64,000 nt of DNA from Pyropia yezoensis (GCA_009829735.1 CM020618.1:20879346-20943345); one strand, 5' to 3'; counted from the first letter of the stretch, positions 52,357 to 64,000 are shown. The notes: generated from the sequence alone by a model not told the origin. A program made the numbers and translations.

Positions 52357-54150
52357 CTCAACTCGAGGGGGGGTGGTGGGAGGGGTCGGAGGCCGCCAGA
52401 ACCGAGGGGGATGCTCACCAGAGCCCCCGACGCTGCGCAAATGTGCCTGCGGCAGCAACAGAAGACGGTGCCTCCACCGCGCGCGGCGGCGGCGGCGGCG
52501 GTAGTAGAGAAGGTACCGACGGCCGGATTGGCCGGGGCAGAGGCGGCGGTGGCGCCGGCGTAGGCGGAGGGACGCGGAAATCCAAAAACGATGGTCGCGA
52601 CGGCACCCCCCACAGCCGGTGCCTACGCACGCGCGGGGGACGGGGCAGAGGGCAGCCAGCAGAGCAGAGCGTAGAGGCCGTGCGGTTTCGGATGGCCAGG
52701 TGGGGGGTGTGGGTTGACAAGGGAGCACAGGGGGAGACGTTCAGCTTGTAGTGAAGGAGGGAGGCAACGGTGCCGGCAGTGTGCGTCCTTCCTCCCGACG
52801 ACTGGGGGACAGACACGCCGGTGTGCGCAGCCGACGACTGGAGGGATTACGGGTCACGCGGCCAACAAACGGCAGCCGCGCTGGCAGCAGGGTGGGGGGG
52901 GGGGGGGTGGACGGTGCGTCCAGGTACAAGGAAGGGGGCCTCTCCCATTCACTCCGCGTGCCGAACCTGCATAGGAAGAAGAGGGCGTACTCCTTAGCCC
53001 CCTCCCCACCCCGCGCCAAGCCCGCCTCGCCCCCCCGCTGCCAGCGCGCCTGCCGTTGGCCAAGCAACCGTGCACTCCATGACACGGGGGAGAAGGAATG
53101 CGCCCCCCTGTGGGGTGGCGCTGGGGACGGGCTCGGTTTGGTGGCCACCATGGCGGCTAAATAATGACCGCTGCCTGCACTCCAGGAGCGCAAGGCGAAG
53201 AGAGAATGGCGGGGGGAAGGGGGGGGGGGATAGGGGAGGGAAGGAAGATGGGCGATGGGCGGCGGGGGGAATGCACCACGACGGCGGTCCACGTGGGGGA
53301 GCGGGCAGCCGCCAAGCAGCCTGCCGGTCGGATGATGAGGAGGGCTGCAGGCTTTCTTGGTGGGAGTCTCGAGGTGCCCTTGAGGGCTGACGAGAAACGG
53401 CAGGGGTCGCGACGGGGGATTGGCAAGGACAGGGGGCCACTGTTTGAACAACATTGTATAACTACAGAGTACTTCAACTCGAACGAGACTTGAGCTCGGC
53501 CACACGTCACCATCGCCACCAAGCACGCCCACCGTGACTGTCGGCCAGACCCCCACCGCCGCCATCCCCCCGACGCCGCCTCCCCGACGCCGCCCCCCCG
53601 ACGCCTTCCCGCCGACCGCCCGCCCGCCCGCCCGCCCGCCCGCCCGCCGCCAGTGCCGAGGCCACCGTGGCCCCCGAGGCTGGCCGGCACCGACACACTC
53701 GGGCAGCGCGGGATGATGTTGGTCGCCGCCGCCGCCGGCCGCGGGCGCGCGCCGTCTGGCCTCCCTGCCGCGCCCCAACCACCCCGCTCGTCTGGCCTGT
53801 GGTCAGTGCGCACCGTCCCCACTGCTCGTCCCGCCGCGGCGGCGCACGGCCGTGCGGGGCGGGAGGTGTTCCTGCTTGGAACCCGCTCTCCCATTATGGC
53901 CCGCACGGGCTGCGCCGGCCCTCGCGCCTCGGCCGCCTCTGGCCTGTCGCCGTGTCCACCTGGGACGGCGCCCCCCCACCCGCATCTCACCTCTGTGGCC
54001 TTTGGCGCGCCGCCCACCATACCTTGTCGCTGTTGACGCTCTCTCCCCGCTGGCCCGCCTCCCCTCCCCTGTTGCCGCCGTTGTTACCGCCGCTGCCGCT
54101 GTCACTGGCAACGTTACGGCCGCTGCCCCATCAACGCGTCTAGCGCAGCC
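52357..54150. other. Shared upstream region of the divergent MAPK and GT10 genes
   Basis: 1.8 kb, no gene recognised. It contains a (CCCG)n microsatellite at about 53618-53649 and a G-tract near 52893-52908. Long open frames on both strands are low complexity. Confidence 0.45.
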
Positions 54151-56324
54151 ATGGGTCGCTTCGCTCGCTCATTCCTCGGCGCCCTCCCCCCCTCCTTTGG
54201 TGGTGGCCGCCGTCTGCGTCCCCCTCCGCCTCTGCTTGCCCTCACCGCTGCCGTCTGCGTACTGCTGCTGGTGGGGGTGACGCGGCGGTCTTCGACGCAG
54301 CCGTCGCTGCCGCCACGGCCGCCGCCGCATCCCGCATCGCGGCTCGCTTGGGCGTCGCGTGGTAGGGCGTGGCCCCCGCCATCTGCCGGGGGATGGAAGA
54401 GTGGTTCCCCTCTGACGAGAAAGGCCAAGGGATGGCCGCCATTAGCGGGAGGAAAGGGCTGGCCGCCCCTCGCAGGGAAGCACCACGAGGTGCATGCCGT
54501 GGAGGCTGTGCGGAAGGACCCGTGGAAGGGAGGCAGCGCGCCGTCGCCTGCTACAGGGGCCGGTAGGGAGGGCATGGAGGCGCCCGTCGCCGCTGTCGGA
54601 GAGTCACCGGGAGGCCACGCGCCAGCTGTGTCCGGTGGTGCTGGCCCTCTGCCCGCCTCCTTAACTGCGGCTGTTGGCGTGCGAGAGCCCGGGGGGGCTT
54701 TCCAGTTGCCAGGTGGTACTGGCGAGCGCCCCGCTGGTGCGTCGCCCGACAATATGGATGCGAAGGGGGGTATGGCCAACGAGGGGGCCACGGCGACGGT
54801 GCTTGCTGGAAATGATAACCGAGTGGCTGACGAGGATGCCGCCAACGGCATGACGGGTGAGGAGGATGGCGGGGCCGGCGGGAGCGAAGCTGTTGCGCCT
54901 GTCGTTGATGATGGTGACGCTGGCGATACGGCGGCCAATGCGCCACCCTTCGGAGGGCCTGGGCCGATGGAGGTGGCTGCCCCTGCCGGGGACTCGGACC
55001 TTGCCGGGGTCAGGTCTGGTGTGCTCGCCGTAAGTGGCCCCGAGCAGCGTGTGGCGGTTGCGGCTGTCACAGGAGAGGACAGTCGCGGGGTTGGCGCCAC
55101 CGTCGGTGTTACCACAGCGGGCCGTGATGCAATGGGTCACCACGGCAGTGTCGTCGGCGCTGGTACCGACAGTGCGGTCAACCTGTTGGCCCCTCTGGAA
55201 ACCGGAAAGTCGACAGCGGGCGGGGCTTCTGCCCCTCGTCCATGCCCACCCATCACGCTGGTGTACTGCCCCGAAGACTGGGCTACCGGGGCGGTCAAGT
55301 CCCTGGCTGCCGCCCTCCCTGGCACCCTCGTCGCCATGCCGGCGGGAGCTGGAGCGACGGCGGCGCCTGGCGGCGGGGATGCCTCGAGCGGCACTCCCAA
55401 CAGGCCCCTCACCGTTTTTGTGCGCAGCGCGTGGGGCCACTGCACGGCGCCGGCGGCGGCGGCAGGAATGGTGTTTGTTGACATGGAGCCGCGGGCAGAG
55501 CCACTTGCCCCACCGCCAGGGGTGGTGATAGTGAGCGGTACTGACTTGTGGGGGGGGGGCGCCGCTGCGTCAGGGGGTGCAGCAGCCGCTGCTGCCGGCA
55601 CTGCCTCTCACCACGTCCATATCCCATATGCCCTGGTAAGTTTTGGCCAGCGGGTGGGCGTCGGCGCTGCGGACCTTGCGCGACTGCCCAGCTGGGTCCC
55701 CCCCCCCCCGTCGTGGACGGCACCCGTTTTGGCGTCTGGGACGTGGAGGGCTGTGGCCCCGACGCGCGTGCCGCGGGCGGCGCCGCCCCCCCCGGCGACG
55801 CCGTTGCTTCAGTTGCGTTTGACGTGATCAGCAGCCGGTACAAGCGCATGGCGGCGGTCGGCGGCTGCCACTCGCCGGCCGACGATGGGCGGGGCGAGCG
55901 TGAGGTGGCGGTCGCGCGGCTGCGCGGCCACAAATTCGCGCTCGTCGCCGAGCGGTCGACGCTGCCGGGCTTTGTGTCGGAGCGTGTCGTGGATGCGTAC
56001 CTTGCCAGTGTGGTGCCCATCTATGTGGGCGGCCCCCGCGATGGGGGGCGGTACCTCAACCCCGGCGCGGTCATCCGGTGCGGGCCTGGGCCGGCGGGGG
56101 ACTGGGCCGCCTGCCTCGCGGCGATCGCGGCGCTGGATGGGGACGCAGCCGCCCACGCGGCGGCAGTGGCGGCGCCGCTCTACGCACCTGGGGGAGGGGG
56201 AGAGGGGGGATGGGCACGCTGGGAAACCCACGCCGCCCGGCTGGTGGGGGCGGTGCGCGGCCTGCCGGGCGTAGCGGGCGGTGCGCCCGGGGCTGCGCCG
56301 ACCGCGGCAGCATCGGCCGTCTAA
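54151..56324 (+). CDS. GT10 (alpha-1,3-)fucosyltransferase-like type II membrane protein
   Basis: Family members move fucose from GDP-fucose onto glycans in the Golgi. ATG 54151 in good context (gccATGg). A short cytosolic basic end is followed by a signal anchor LLALTAAVCVLLLVGV, then a long low-complexity stem (to about residue 360) and a catalytic region starting near ITLVYCPEDW. The C-terminal part has KFALVAERSTLPGFVSERVV and VVPIYVGGPRDGGRYLNPGA, matching the GDP-fucose-binding FxxENS...YVTEK...PVYYG pattern of GT10. The reading frame changes at a run of 12 C (55698-55709); motifs on both sides suit one protein, so a homopolymer length error or polymorphism is likely. The stem is unusually long. 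Linkage specificity unknown. Confidence 0.8.
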
Positions 56325-57105
56325 AGCATCAGGGTGCGGGTGGCCGGTCGAGCGTTTCTTCTTTGTGGCGACCGTCCCAGTGGCCAGTAGCCCGCTTTTG
56401 ACTGGCACCATGGCTCGGCACACAACTGACTTGCTTCCGCCGCGGCTAACGTTGGTGGAGTTCCGGCACACGCGCCTGTCCACTCCCCGCACCGTTGTTT
56501 CCCCTTGTGAGGCGTGCAAACTCTGAGCCAACCTCAATGCCAAGGAGGTTGCACGTCTATTGGGTGCATTTTCGCCGCGTACTGGAGACCACAAGGGTCC
56601 CGGACGCCCTCGTGGTCGGCGGCGTCGAAGCGGACGCCCCGTCGTGCTTTCGCCACAGGATCTCTCCCTGTCCACGCTCCCCGCCCCACCTGCAACTGCA
56701 GTCAGTGTTTTTCAGGTGCACCCCGCGTCACGAACTCCAGTCCGGTGTGGGCCAAGGTCGCGTCTCGTCGCGAGTCTGCTCGCTCGTGGTCCACGCGGGG
56801 ACGGCGCGGCGCGGGTCGCTCATATGCTGTCGGGACGACGCGAAACCTATTTAGGGTAGCGGCATGAGCTACCAGAGGCTCCGGATGATGGATGCCCCAG
56901 GTGAAGGGGACTGCTCCGGCACGGCACTCAGTGACTCCGCCCCTTCCCATCTCTCAAGCCAAATGCGCCAAATCTTGGCTGCTGAGCACGCGCAGCTGGG
57001 GCGGGCCACTGCACTGGGCATTCGCGACGCTACGCCACCCGTGGACCGCAGGTAGAAATAGACCTAGAGGTGGAAAAAACGCTCTCCTCTCCCACAACAC
57101 GCCCC
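56325..57105. other. Spacer between convergent GT10 and RPS4 genes
   Basis: 781 bp. No gene recognised on either strand. Confidence 0.5.
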
Positions 57106-58174
57106 TCAAACGGTCAAAGTGCCCTTCTTCAGCTCCGCACGCTCCAAGCTAGACTCCTTGATGCCCGCCTGCTTGGGGAGGGAAATCAGGGCCTTCTCGC
57201 CCTTGCCAATGACAAACACGTTGACCTTCTTGGTGGCGAACTCGTGGCCGTTGCTGTCCTTGATGCGCACAATCTCCGTCGACCCCGGATGCTTCTCACG
57301 CACCGCCATAACACCAACGCGGCCAATGTTGTGGCCACCCGTCACCATGACCAGGTTGCCCACGTCAAACTTGACCTGGTCCGTGATCTTGCCCGACTCA
57401 ATGTCTACCACCACCGTGTCGTCCACACGGATTGCCGGGTCGGGGAAGCGGACGGTGCGGCCATCGTGGGTGACCACGTACGGCACACCACGGGGGCCCG
57501 TCTGCTGCCGCTTCACCTTGCACAGCTTGTAGGCGCCCTCCTCCTTCTGGATCCGGTGGAGCACAAAGCGGCCCTTGACGTCATAGAGCAGGCGGAACAT
57601 CTCGTTGGTGCGCTCAATCGATACCACATCCATAAAGCCGGCGGGGAACGTCTGGTCCGTGCGGACCTTACCGTCCACCTTCACCAGCCTCTGCATGAGG
57701 ATGGTGGTCGCCTCCCGACCGTTGAGGGCATACTTCAGCCGGTTTCGAAGGATAATCACCAGGGGCAGGCACTCTCGCAGCTTGTGCGGGCCGGTGCTCG
57801 GCCGCGGGGCAAAGATGCCACCCAGCTTACCGAGCATCTGTGAGCGGGGCGCGGTTCGCAATTGGCGGCAACTCAAGAATCATGCAAAGGGGTGAGCGCG
57901 TCAGAGGCTGCAGCCATGGCGCAGCGCACGTGTCGGGTGGGGGGTAACTTGGCCGGGCGGCTGTCTCCCTCCTACCCGCCCACCCCGCCAATAGAATGGC
58001 CTGGACACCAGAGGCACCAGAGCACGGCGAAGGAAATGGGTGTCCCCACCGCCATCGCCTACCTCCGGCCATCTCCCTCCAATGGCGAGAGAGTGCAGAT
58101 GCACAGGACCGCCGACGTACCCAATGGCTCGGCGCTGCCAGGCGCTTCATATGCTTCTTCGGACCGCGCGCCAT
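57106..58174 (-). CDS. 40S ribosomal protein S4, two exons
   Basis: Small-subunit protein that binds 18S rRNA. Exons 58121-58174 and 57106-57837, intron of 283 bp (GTACGT...CACAG, phase 0 after the SHW codons). The product of 261 aa is close to the usual 263. It starts [18 protein letters not shown], then [20 protein letters not shown]. The S4 RNA-binding region ([20 protein letters not shown]), the central domain (GRFVLHRI) and a KOW-like [16 protein letters not shown] segment are all present. It ends ELKKGTLTV. The first exon is just the 18-residue basic N-terminus. Confidence 0.97.
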
Positions 58175-60682
58175 CTTGGCGAAAGGTGTGGGACGCCCAC
58201 CGGACCTGCTTCCCGGAATATGCGCCGCACAGGCGCGAAAGGCGGCAGCAGGTACAGGGACGACGAGGATGCGTCGCAGGATGCCGAGGACGCAGAGGCC
58301 GAACAGGACACGACGTCGACGAGGGCGAACGTCGACCCCACGGTCGCTCGCGCAGCGAAACGTGACGCCAAAGTTCGTAGACCAATTTATCTTGTAGCCC
58401 TCCTGTGCTCTGTCGAGTTCGGTAGTCAGACAATCGAGTTCGAAGAGGAAGACAGGTGTCTGAGACGGACTGTGGGATGGATGGATCAATATAAGTACTA
58501 AAGTACTAACGGCGCATCCCGAAGAATACGCAATGCGCATTTCGACAGAAAACAATGTATCTGATGCTGGTTCAATATGGACACTTGATGGGAATCACGA
58601 GGGTCCCGGAGAGGCACATCACAATATGGTGTTTGTATTACAGAATGTACTCCATGAAATGTGCTGACAGCGGGCCTCTGGCAGGCCCGCCTCGTGCTGG
58701 CTTTTCTTCTCCCAAGCCTGTCGCGCAGGACTTCACTGAGAATACGGCGGCAGCAGCCCGCCCTTTCGTATGCATGGGGATATGGGGGGGAGTACGGCTG
58801 ACAGCGGCCGAAGCCAGACCAGGCAGGCAGCTGTCGCCGTGAGACTCTAGCGGCCGTCCCGAGGGGACGCCGCGTGCCGTTCTCCGATCCTCCTCTTGCT
58901 CGCTATAGCACTGGTGCGCTTGCCCGACTTCGATGTGCTAGAGCAGGACGGATTCGACAAGGCGGCACGCTCCCGACGCGGAGGTCGACCACAGCCTGAC
59001 TTGAAATACCCCCACATAATAAACGTCCTGACACCAGTCGAAGCCGCCGCCATTCCCTAAGCGGCCAGCCAACTGCTGCATGTGCGAGCACCAAGCCTAG
59101 GTCCGTTGGGGACCGAACGGGAGCGCGCGGCTCAATTGTGCGGACAAGCAACGGGCTGCGCGCTACCCTTTCCCCAAACCATGGATGGCGCGTACTCGAG
59201 GTTGGCGTACCCGACGAGGTTTGCCCATGCTTGCAGAATAGCCAGTGTCGGCGACAAATCTTGTTCTCCCCAACTGGCTGTGGCCAGCTTGGCTCGACAT
59301 CAAGCGGCTCAACTCCCCTGTCGCGTCACACAGGGAAGGACGGACACTGTGCCGCAGGTACCAAAGCTGGGTCTCAAAAAGAAGGGAGGCGTGTGGTTCC
59401 TGCACACAGCTGTGTGGTCCTCCCACGAGGGTTCCGCCACCCTCTGTCTCCAGATACCTCCCGGCACCCTTCTTCTCTCATCCCCAGACGCTGGTTGGTC
59501 AATCACCCACTGGACACACAGTTTGCCAAGACGGCTCGAAGCAAGGCCGCTTCAGCTCAAGAAAAGCTGCAGGCTGCTGATTCCGTTGGCCACTGTCCCC
59601 CTTTTTGAAGCCCCCGCGAGACTCTCCCGCCCACGCACAACCCGCCAGCGTGGGTGGGTGCGCGCAGGCCTGGCTCGTCTCTTGACCAACCGCCCCCCCT
59701 CCCACGCCCCCCCCACGCACGCCTGTCGCGGCGTGGTCTGGGAGTTGCTCTGACCTTCCCCACCAGAGGTGCACTCGAGAGACCAATCGACCGAGAGTGG
59801 GTGGAGGCGACGAGCCGCTAGTCGACCGGCGGATCGCGCGTGCTGGCCGGCCGGCCACCCGATTGGCCGGTCCGTCCCCCCTCGCCGCCGCCCTCTGCTT
59901 GGGGGGGGTCTCGCTGCCGCCCCTCCCGAACTGGGCGGGGTTGAGGTGGGACAGACGCCGCCGTCGCAGACCGCGGGAGCGTTGCGCTCTCGCGCGGTGG
60001 GTGCGCTGGCGTGGACGACCGACGCCGTGCGGGTGGCTGGATTGAGCAAGGGGGGGGGGGGGGGGGGGGGGCACGTGTGCAACCGCGAAAGAAGGGGCAG
60101 CGGCCGAAAGGCGGCCGAGGAGGAACCTCTTGGCGCGCCGCCCGTGCCTCTCCTGGCTGTGCTGGGCGGCAGCGGCGTGGCTTGGCCTCGCCTGCCTTGA
60201 CATTGTGGACACTCCGGCTCTACCTGGGCGTACATACCACGGAGGAGGCGGTTGGTCTCATCGAGGGAGCGTGGAGGGGGGAGGGGGGGTGGCAGGGGGG
60301 GGGTGAGAGAGGTCGAGGGAGGTGTCGTGGCCGCGCTGTGGCGCTTGTCCGCTCGTTGTCTTGCGTGTCTCGGCTTCGTAGGGCGGGCGAGGGGTCTGCC
60401 ACATCTGGGCGAGGAGCGGCCGCGAGGGGGGGGGAGGCGGACGGCGGGGTAGGTGGGAGGCGAGGCGCCTGGGGAGCAGCCGTGCGCACTGCGCGTCAAA
60501 CTCGCTGCGGTCGCGCCGAGGGCCTGCCTGTGTTCCGCATGCGCGCTGCCCACTGCCCTGCTCCCAGCCAGTCGCAGCCCTGTCCTATTTTTTCCCCGCC
60601 CCCGGCACGTGGGCTCTTCAGAGGCCGCACCCGCTGAGGTCGAGCCGGCTTGCTGGTGTGGTCGGCGGCGGCGGCACCAGTC
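58175..60682. other. 2.5-kb intergenic region
   Basis: No gene recognised. The part next to RPS4 (58175-58560) should hold its promoter. 58400-58660 is comparatively AT-rich. A run of 22 G lies at 60050-60071. Open frames at 59082-59753 and 59552-60553 show no domain and are probably chance. Confidence 0.45.
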
Positions 60683-62962
60683 ATGGCGATCGCTGGTGAT
60701 GGTTGCGGCGACGACGCCACCCCCGCCGCCGCCGCCGCCGTCGCGCGCCCCCCACCACCGCCAAGGCTCCTGGGGGACCTCGTTGACGTTTGTGGCGACT
60801 GGTGCAACGGCGCGGGCGTCGTGGACGGCAGCCGCGATGGCGGCGATGCCAGGGGTGGCCTCGCTGACGACACTCGGGGTGGCGTCAGCGGCCTCGCCGC
60901 CGGGGGTTCCGGCGCGTGGTTAGCCACTCCCTCGTCGTTGCTGTCTGTCGGGTCGGCCGTGTCGGTTGCCACGGGGTGCTCGTCCTCTGCCGCCAGCGCC
61001 GCGCCTTCCGACGATGATGGCGGCGGCGGCGACGGCAAGCGCAAGGCCGCTGTCGCTGCTGATACCGCCGCCGTCCCTGCTGGGCGGACGCCCTCCCCCC
61101 ACCGCCGCGCTGCGGCGCCGTCGTCTGCGCCCGCCGAGGGCCGCGGGGAGCCCCCCCCGCGCTCCGGCCGCGGGCGGTCGGTGTCTCCCATGCGGGCGGC
61201 GCTGCCACGGTCGCTGCGGTCGTGGCTGCCACGGCTGGTGGGCAGGGGGGGGGGGGGGGGGGGATGGGGCGCGCCCCTGCCGACCGGCGATGAACCGGCC
61301 CCGCTGTCGCCCGCCCGCAGCCGGGGTAAGGACAGGGGCATGGCCCGCCCAGCCGTCGCGGGCGTGCGCTTTGCGCCGCCTCGCCCAGTGGTGGTGCCCG
61401 CGGAGGCCGCACCGCCCACCGCGCCTGCTGTCACCGCGGCGGCGGCGTCGGCAGCGGCGAAGCCGCTCGCCGCCACCACCTGTGCCGACGAGGTGAGGCA
61501 AGCTCCCGCGGGCCCCCCCGCCGACGCCGACGCGACGGCCACCGGCGCGGCCAGCGAGACCGACACCGATTCGGACACGGACGGGAGTGGCATGTGCCTA
61601 TCCGTGCCCCCTCTTTCCCGGCGGCGTCTCCCCCGCTCCCGGTCCGCCGTGGCGCCCGCCCAGCGGGACGGAGGTGGCGGCCGCATCGGCCGCTACGGAC
61701 CAGCGTCCCGCGGGCGGCCTACCTGGTCCGCGACCGCTGCCGCGTGGGCGTCGTGGCGCACGGGGGAGCCACCGCTGGCTCAAGTGGCGGCCGGCGGCGA
61801 GGGGCCCCACGCCGTCCCCGCCTCCAATGACGCGACCGCCTCGGCCCGTGGCGGGGGCGCCGTGCCGCGATCGCCGAGGCCCCGCGGGGGCGGCCGCGCG
61901 GCGTGCCCACGGTCCACATTTCGGCGGGCACCCTCGTGGCCGTCCCTTCCGGCACTACCCACGTCGCGGTCGGCGGGGGCCTCGACGGCGACCGCCACAA
62001 CGGCGACCGCCAACAGCGGCGGCCCCGCGACTCTACATAACAGCACCACCAGCACGGGCGGCGGCGGCAGCACCAGCGGTGGCGGCAGCCGATCCTGGTT
62101 CACCGCCCACCCTTCTGTGTCGGCGCCTCTCACACGAGTGCCGCGCCCCGGTGGCGGTGGCGGTGCTGGTGATGGCGGTGCTGGCGGTGGCGGTGGCCGA
62201 GCGTCAGCGTCCTTTTCAGGTCCGTTTTCGCCGTGGGGGGGACGGGGCATTGGCCTCCGCCGCTCCCTGTCTGCCCACCCCCCTCCTGCGGGGACGGGGG
62301 AGGCGGCGGGGGCGTTCCCGTTAAGCGGACCGACGGACCGGCGGCCTTCACGCCACGGCCTGCCCCTGCGTGGCCGACGGACAACGTCGGAGGTGGCCCC
62401 CCGCGCGAGCAGCTGGGGCGGCGGTGGTGCGGCCGCCGCCGGCACCGCCGCCCCCGCAGCGACGGCGGCGACCCCGTTTGCCAGCGTGACTTCTGCATCT
62501 GAACTGCGCGTGCTGTCGCTGGGGCTGGTCGAAGTGGACTCCCGCGGCGTGCGCACCGACGGCCGCGGTGTACGGGGCGGGTGGGGAGGGGGGATTGGGG
62601 GGGGGGAGGGCGTTGGGGGGGGCGCCGGCCCCCGCGGGCGTTTCGGCACATCCTGGAGAATGTCCGTGTTGAGTCACCCAGGGGGGGGGGGGGGTGGTAG
62701 GCGGGTGTCCCAGAAGGGAGGGGGGTGGGGGTGGGGCGATGATCCCTACTTTGCCGTGACCTTGACTGCCGCGCATCATTGCTTTTTGGCCCACGCCCTG
62801 CGGGTCGCCCGTTTGCCCTGTAAAACGGCGGCCGCTCGCTCCCTCCTACACCATGGTCACGTCCGTGAGCGGCTGCGTGGCACCCGTCGCGGCCACCACC
62901 GGGTGCACAACACCGCCTCGGGGCAACAGAGTTCGCCTGCAGTGAACAGGCGGCACTCCTGA
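60683..62962 (+). CDS. Long low-complexity ORF, possible disordered protein
   Basis: 759 codons from ATG 60683. No domain recognised. Composition is Ala/Gly/Ser/Pro/Arg-rich with an acidic Ser/Thr/Asp tract (SETDTDSDTDGSG) and several basic-Ser patches (SRRRLPRSRS, LRRSLSAHPPP, RRTTSEV) that look like phosphorylation sites. Codons favour G in first position and G/C in third, as in the sure genes here, which supports coding. A rival minus-strand frame at 60496-61686 is less convincing. In DNA this GC-rich long frames also arise by chance, and G-tracts inside (61246-61263, 62681-62695) could shift the frame. Confidence 0.42.
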   Translation: MAIAGDGCGDDATPAAAAAVARPPPPPRLLGDLVDVCGDWCNGAGVVDGSRDGGDARGGLADDTRGGVSGLAAGGSGAWLATPSSLLSVGSAVSVATGCSSSAASAAPSDDDGGGGDGKRKAAVAADTAAVPAGRTPSPHRRAAAPSSAPAEGRGEPPPRSGRGRSVSPMRAALPRSLRSWLPRLVGRGGGGGGWGAPLPTGDEPAPLSPARSRGKDRGMARPAVAGVRFAPPRPVVVPAEAAPPTAPAVTAAAASAAAKPLAATTCADEVRQAPAGPPADADATATGAASETDTDSDTDGSGMCLSVPPLSRRRLPRSRSAVAPAQRDGGGGRIGRYGPASRGRPTWSATAAAWASWRTGEPPLAQVAAGGEGPHAVPASNDATASARGGGAVPRSPRPRGGGRAACPRSTFRRAPSWPSLPALPTSRSAGASTATATTATANSGGPATLHNSTTSTGGGGSTSGGGSRSWFTAHPSVSAPLTRVPRPGGGGGAGDGGAGGGGGRASASFSGPFSPWGGRGIGLRRSLSAHPPPAGTGEAAGAFPLSGPTDRRPSRHGLPLRGRRTTSEVAPRASSWGGGGAAAAGTAAPAATAATPFASVTSASELRVLSLGLVEVDSRGVRTDGRGVRGGWGGGIGGGEGVGGGAGPRGRFGTSWRMSVLSHPGGGGGGRRVSQKGGGWGWGDDPYFAVTLTAAHHCFLAHALRVARLPCKTAAARSLLHHGHVRERLRGTRRGHHRVHNTASGQQSSPAVNRRHS

Positions 62963-63458
62963 CCAATCCATGTGTCGTGTCCCGGTGATACGGCATATTT
63001 TTCCTCTCAACGTGCTTTTTGTCACCGTATCGCATCAGTCCCAACCGCAGCGACGTTATGCACACTCAGCGACTGCAGATGAGCGTCATCGGAGGCTGCA
63101 GCGCGGCGCGCACGCCCGTCCGGTATGAACCTGCCCCTCTCCCCCCCCTCTCTCGAACGGACGACACAACTGAGAATGCTACGACTTGCCGCAACCCACT
63201 ACAGCCTCGCCCTCGTCCTCATAACACACACTACGCCGCACGGTGACGCAGCCTGAAAGCCCAAGGCTGCCAGCGCCAGGCGGCCGCGTTCACGTCCTAC
63301 ATCCTTAGTCCGCACCCCATGTACTGCCGACACTTCCAAGTCCGACGCAACGACCGATCGCGGGCGCGAGCGAAAGCGGGCGTGGATGGCATGTAGTTGG
63401 AACAATGTGAGCACACCCGCTTCCAGCAGCTGAAGACACCCCGGAAGCGGGTGCCGCC
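62963..63458. other. Spacer left of the F-box/SPOC-like gene
   Basis: 496 bp. No gene recognised. It carries the 3' end of the minus-strand gene on its right. Confidence 0.5.
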
Positions 63459-64000
63459 TCATGGGTTGATCGGCGGGAAGGCGTCCTGCACAACGCCGAG
63501 CAGGCTGGGACCCGTGTAACGACGCTCAGTCGCAAACTCACAAGGGGGCACAAAGATGAAGCGGCGGAGCTCATCAAGTGCCAGCCCCGCACGTGACCGC
63601 TTCAGCAGGTACTCAATGAAGTCATAAAAGCCGGGCGCATCTGCGTCGCTCTCGGGCTCAAAATACAGCAGCGATGCCTCGGGTACCACAAACTTGTCCA
63701 GGTGCAACAAGTTGAACCGGCGCTCCACGATGAGGGTGAAGGGCAAGCCACCCTCGGCCAGCTGATGGCCGCCAATGTGATGAGCCACCAGGTTACAGAT
63801 GAACCGCCCCGTCTTCTGAAGGCGGCACCGCCACTGGGCGCCCCGGGCGACGTGGGGGTAAACCTTGCGCCACTTGTGTGGGTCTGAGAACGAGACGTCG
63901 CTCACCAGCGGCCACGCCGCCTCATCCGTCGCCAGGGAGCGCCACCGGGTCAGCGTCAGGGCCTTCCACAACTGCTCATCGTCTGCCATTTCCTTCCAAT
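63459..64000 (-). CDS. F-box and SPOC-like domain protein, 5' part beyond the window
   Basis: The open frame runs to the right edge. The coding strand there reads WKEMADDEQLWKALTLTRW, which is how the end of an F-box usually looks (W+.la.De.LWk.L), so the ATG at 63989 is probably internal and the F-box start lies outside. It continues with DPHKWRKVYPH and then a SPOC-like region: WRCRLQKTGRFICNLVAHHI, LPFTLIVERRFNLLHLDKFV, YLLKRSRAGLALDELRRFIF and VPPCEF. F-box proteins link substrates to SCF ubiquitin ligases; SPOC domains bind phosphorylated peptides in some nuclear proteins. The domain calls are by pattern only. The stop is at 63459-63461. Confidence 0.65.
   Translation of the reverse strand, partial: WKEMADDEQLWKALTLTRWRSLATDEAAWPLVSDVSFSDPHKWRKVYPHVARGAQWRCRLQKTGRFICNLVAHHIGGHQLAEGGLPFTLIVERRFNLLHLDKFVVPEASLLYFEPESDADAPGFYDFIEYLLKRSRAGLALDELRRFIFVPPCEFATERRYTGPSLLGVVQDAFPPINP

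Noticed and set aside
60496-61686. Minus-strand ORF of 396 codons
   Set aside because: Overlaps the longer plus-strand ORF, which has more coding-like codon positions; no domain on either strand.

Overview
This is nuclear DNA of a photosynthetic eukaryote. It carries a nuclear gene for the chloroplast Rieske protein (petC), a plastid-type DUF1350 protein, 40S ribosomal protein RPS4, a MAP kinase, a UBE2D ubiquitin-conjugating enzyme, a Golgi fucosyltransferase and an SDP1-type lipase. GC content is very high, homopolymer G/C tracts are common, and genes have zero to three introns. This fits a bangiophycean red alga (Porphyra/Pyropia type) best. That placement is an inference; I could run no database search.

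Regions. 0-8.9 kb is a graveyard: a piggyBac-type DNA transposase copy, two unidentified decayed protein fragments, a fossil piece of a Ty3/gypsy reverse transcriptase and C-rich spacer. 8,976-18,352 is a whole-looking, very young Ty3/gypsy chromovirus-type LTR element (element A) on the minus strand, with 469-bp LTRs, 5-bp target duplications, gag and pol, plus a 647-codon ORF on the opposite strand between pol and the polypurine tract. 19.5-28.7 kb is a Fanzor-like (eukaryotic TnpB-family) gene split by a second, internally deleted copy of the same retroelement family (element B, 22,021-27,038). B lost gag and most of pol but kept the opposite-strand ORF at full length.

29.5-64 kb is the host gene region: SDP1-like lipase (+), an unidentified three-exon gene (-), petC (+), a membrane RING-H2 protein (-), a four-exon UBE2D (-), an Asp/Asn hydroxylase-like protein (-), DUF1350 (+), a two-exon MAPK (-), GT10 fucosyltransferase (+), two-exon RPS4 (-), a low-complexity ORF (+) and an F-box/SPOC-like gene cut by the right edge (-). 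A probable inverted-repeat element lies at 47,267-48,388. Neighbouring host genes look functionally unrelated, as usual for nuclear chromosomes. All eight introns placed here begin GTRYGT and end CAG.

Most unusual are: (1) the ambisense retroelement family, whose opposite-strand ORF differs between copies mainly at synonymous sites and survives in a copy lacking gag-pol; (2) many odd-length palindromes with an AA(C/G)TT core through that family, one in the loop of a covarying LTR hairpin next to the primer site; and (3) the Fanzor-like gene with CCHC zinc knuckles upstream in the same frame. No tRNA, rRNA or CRISPR array was recognised by eye.
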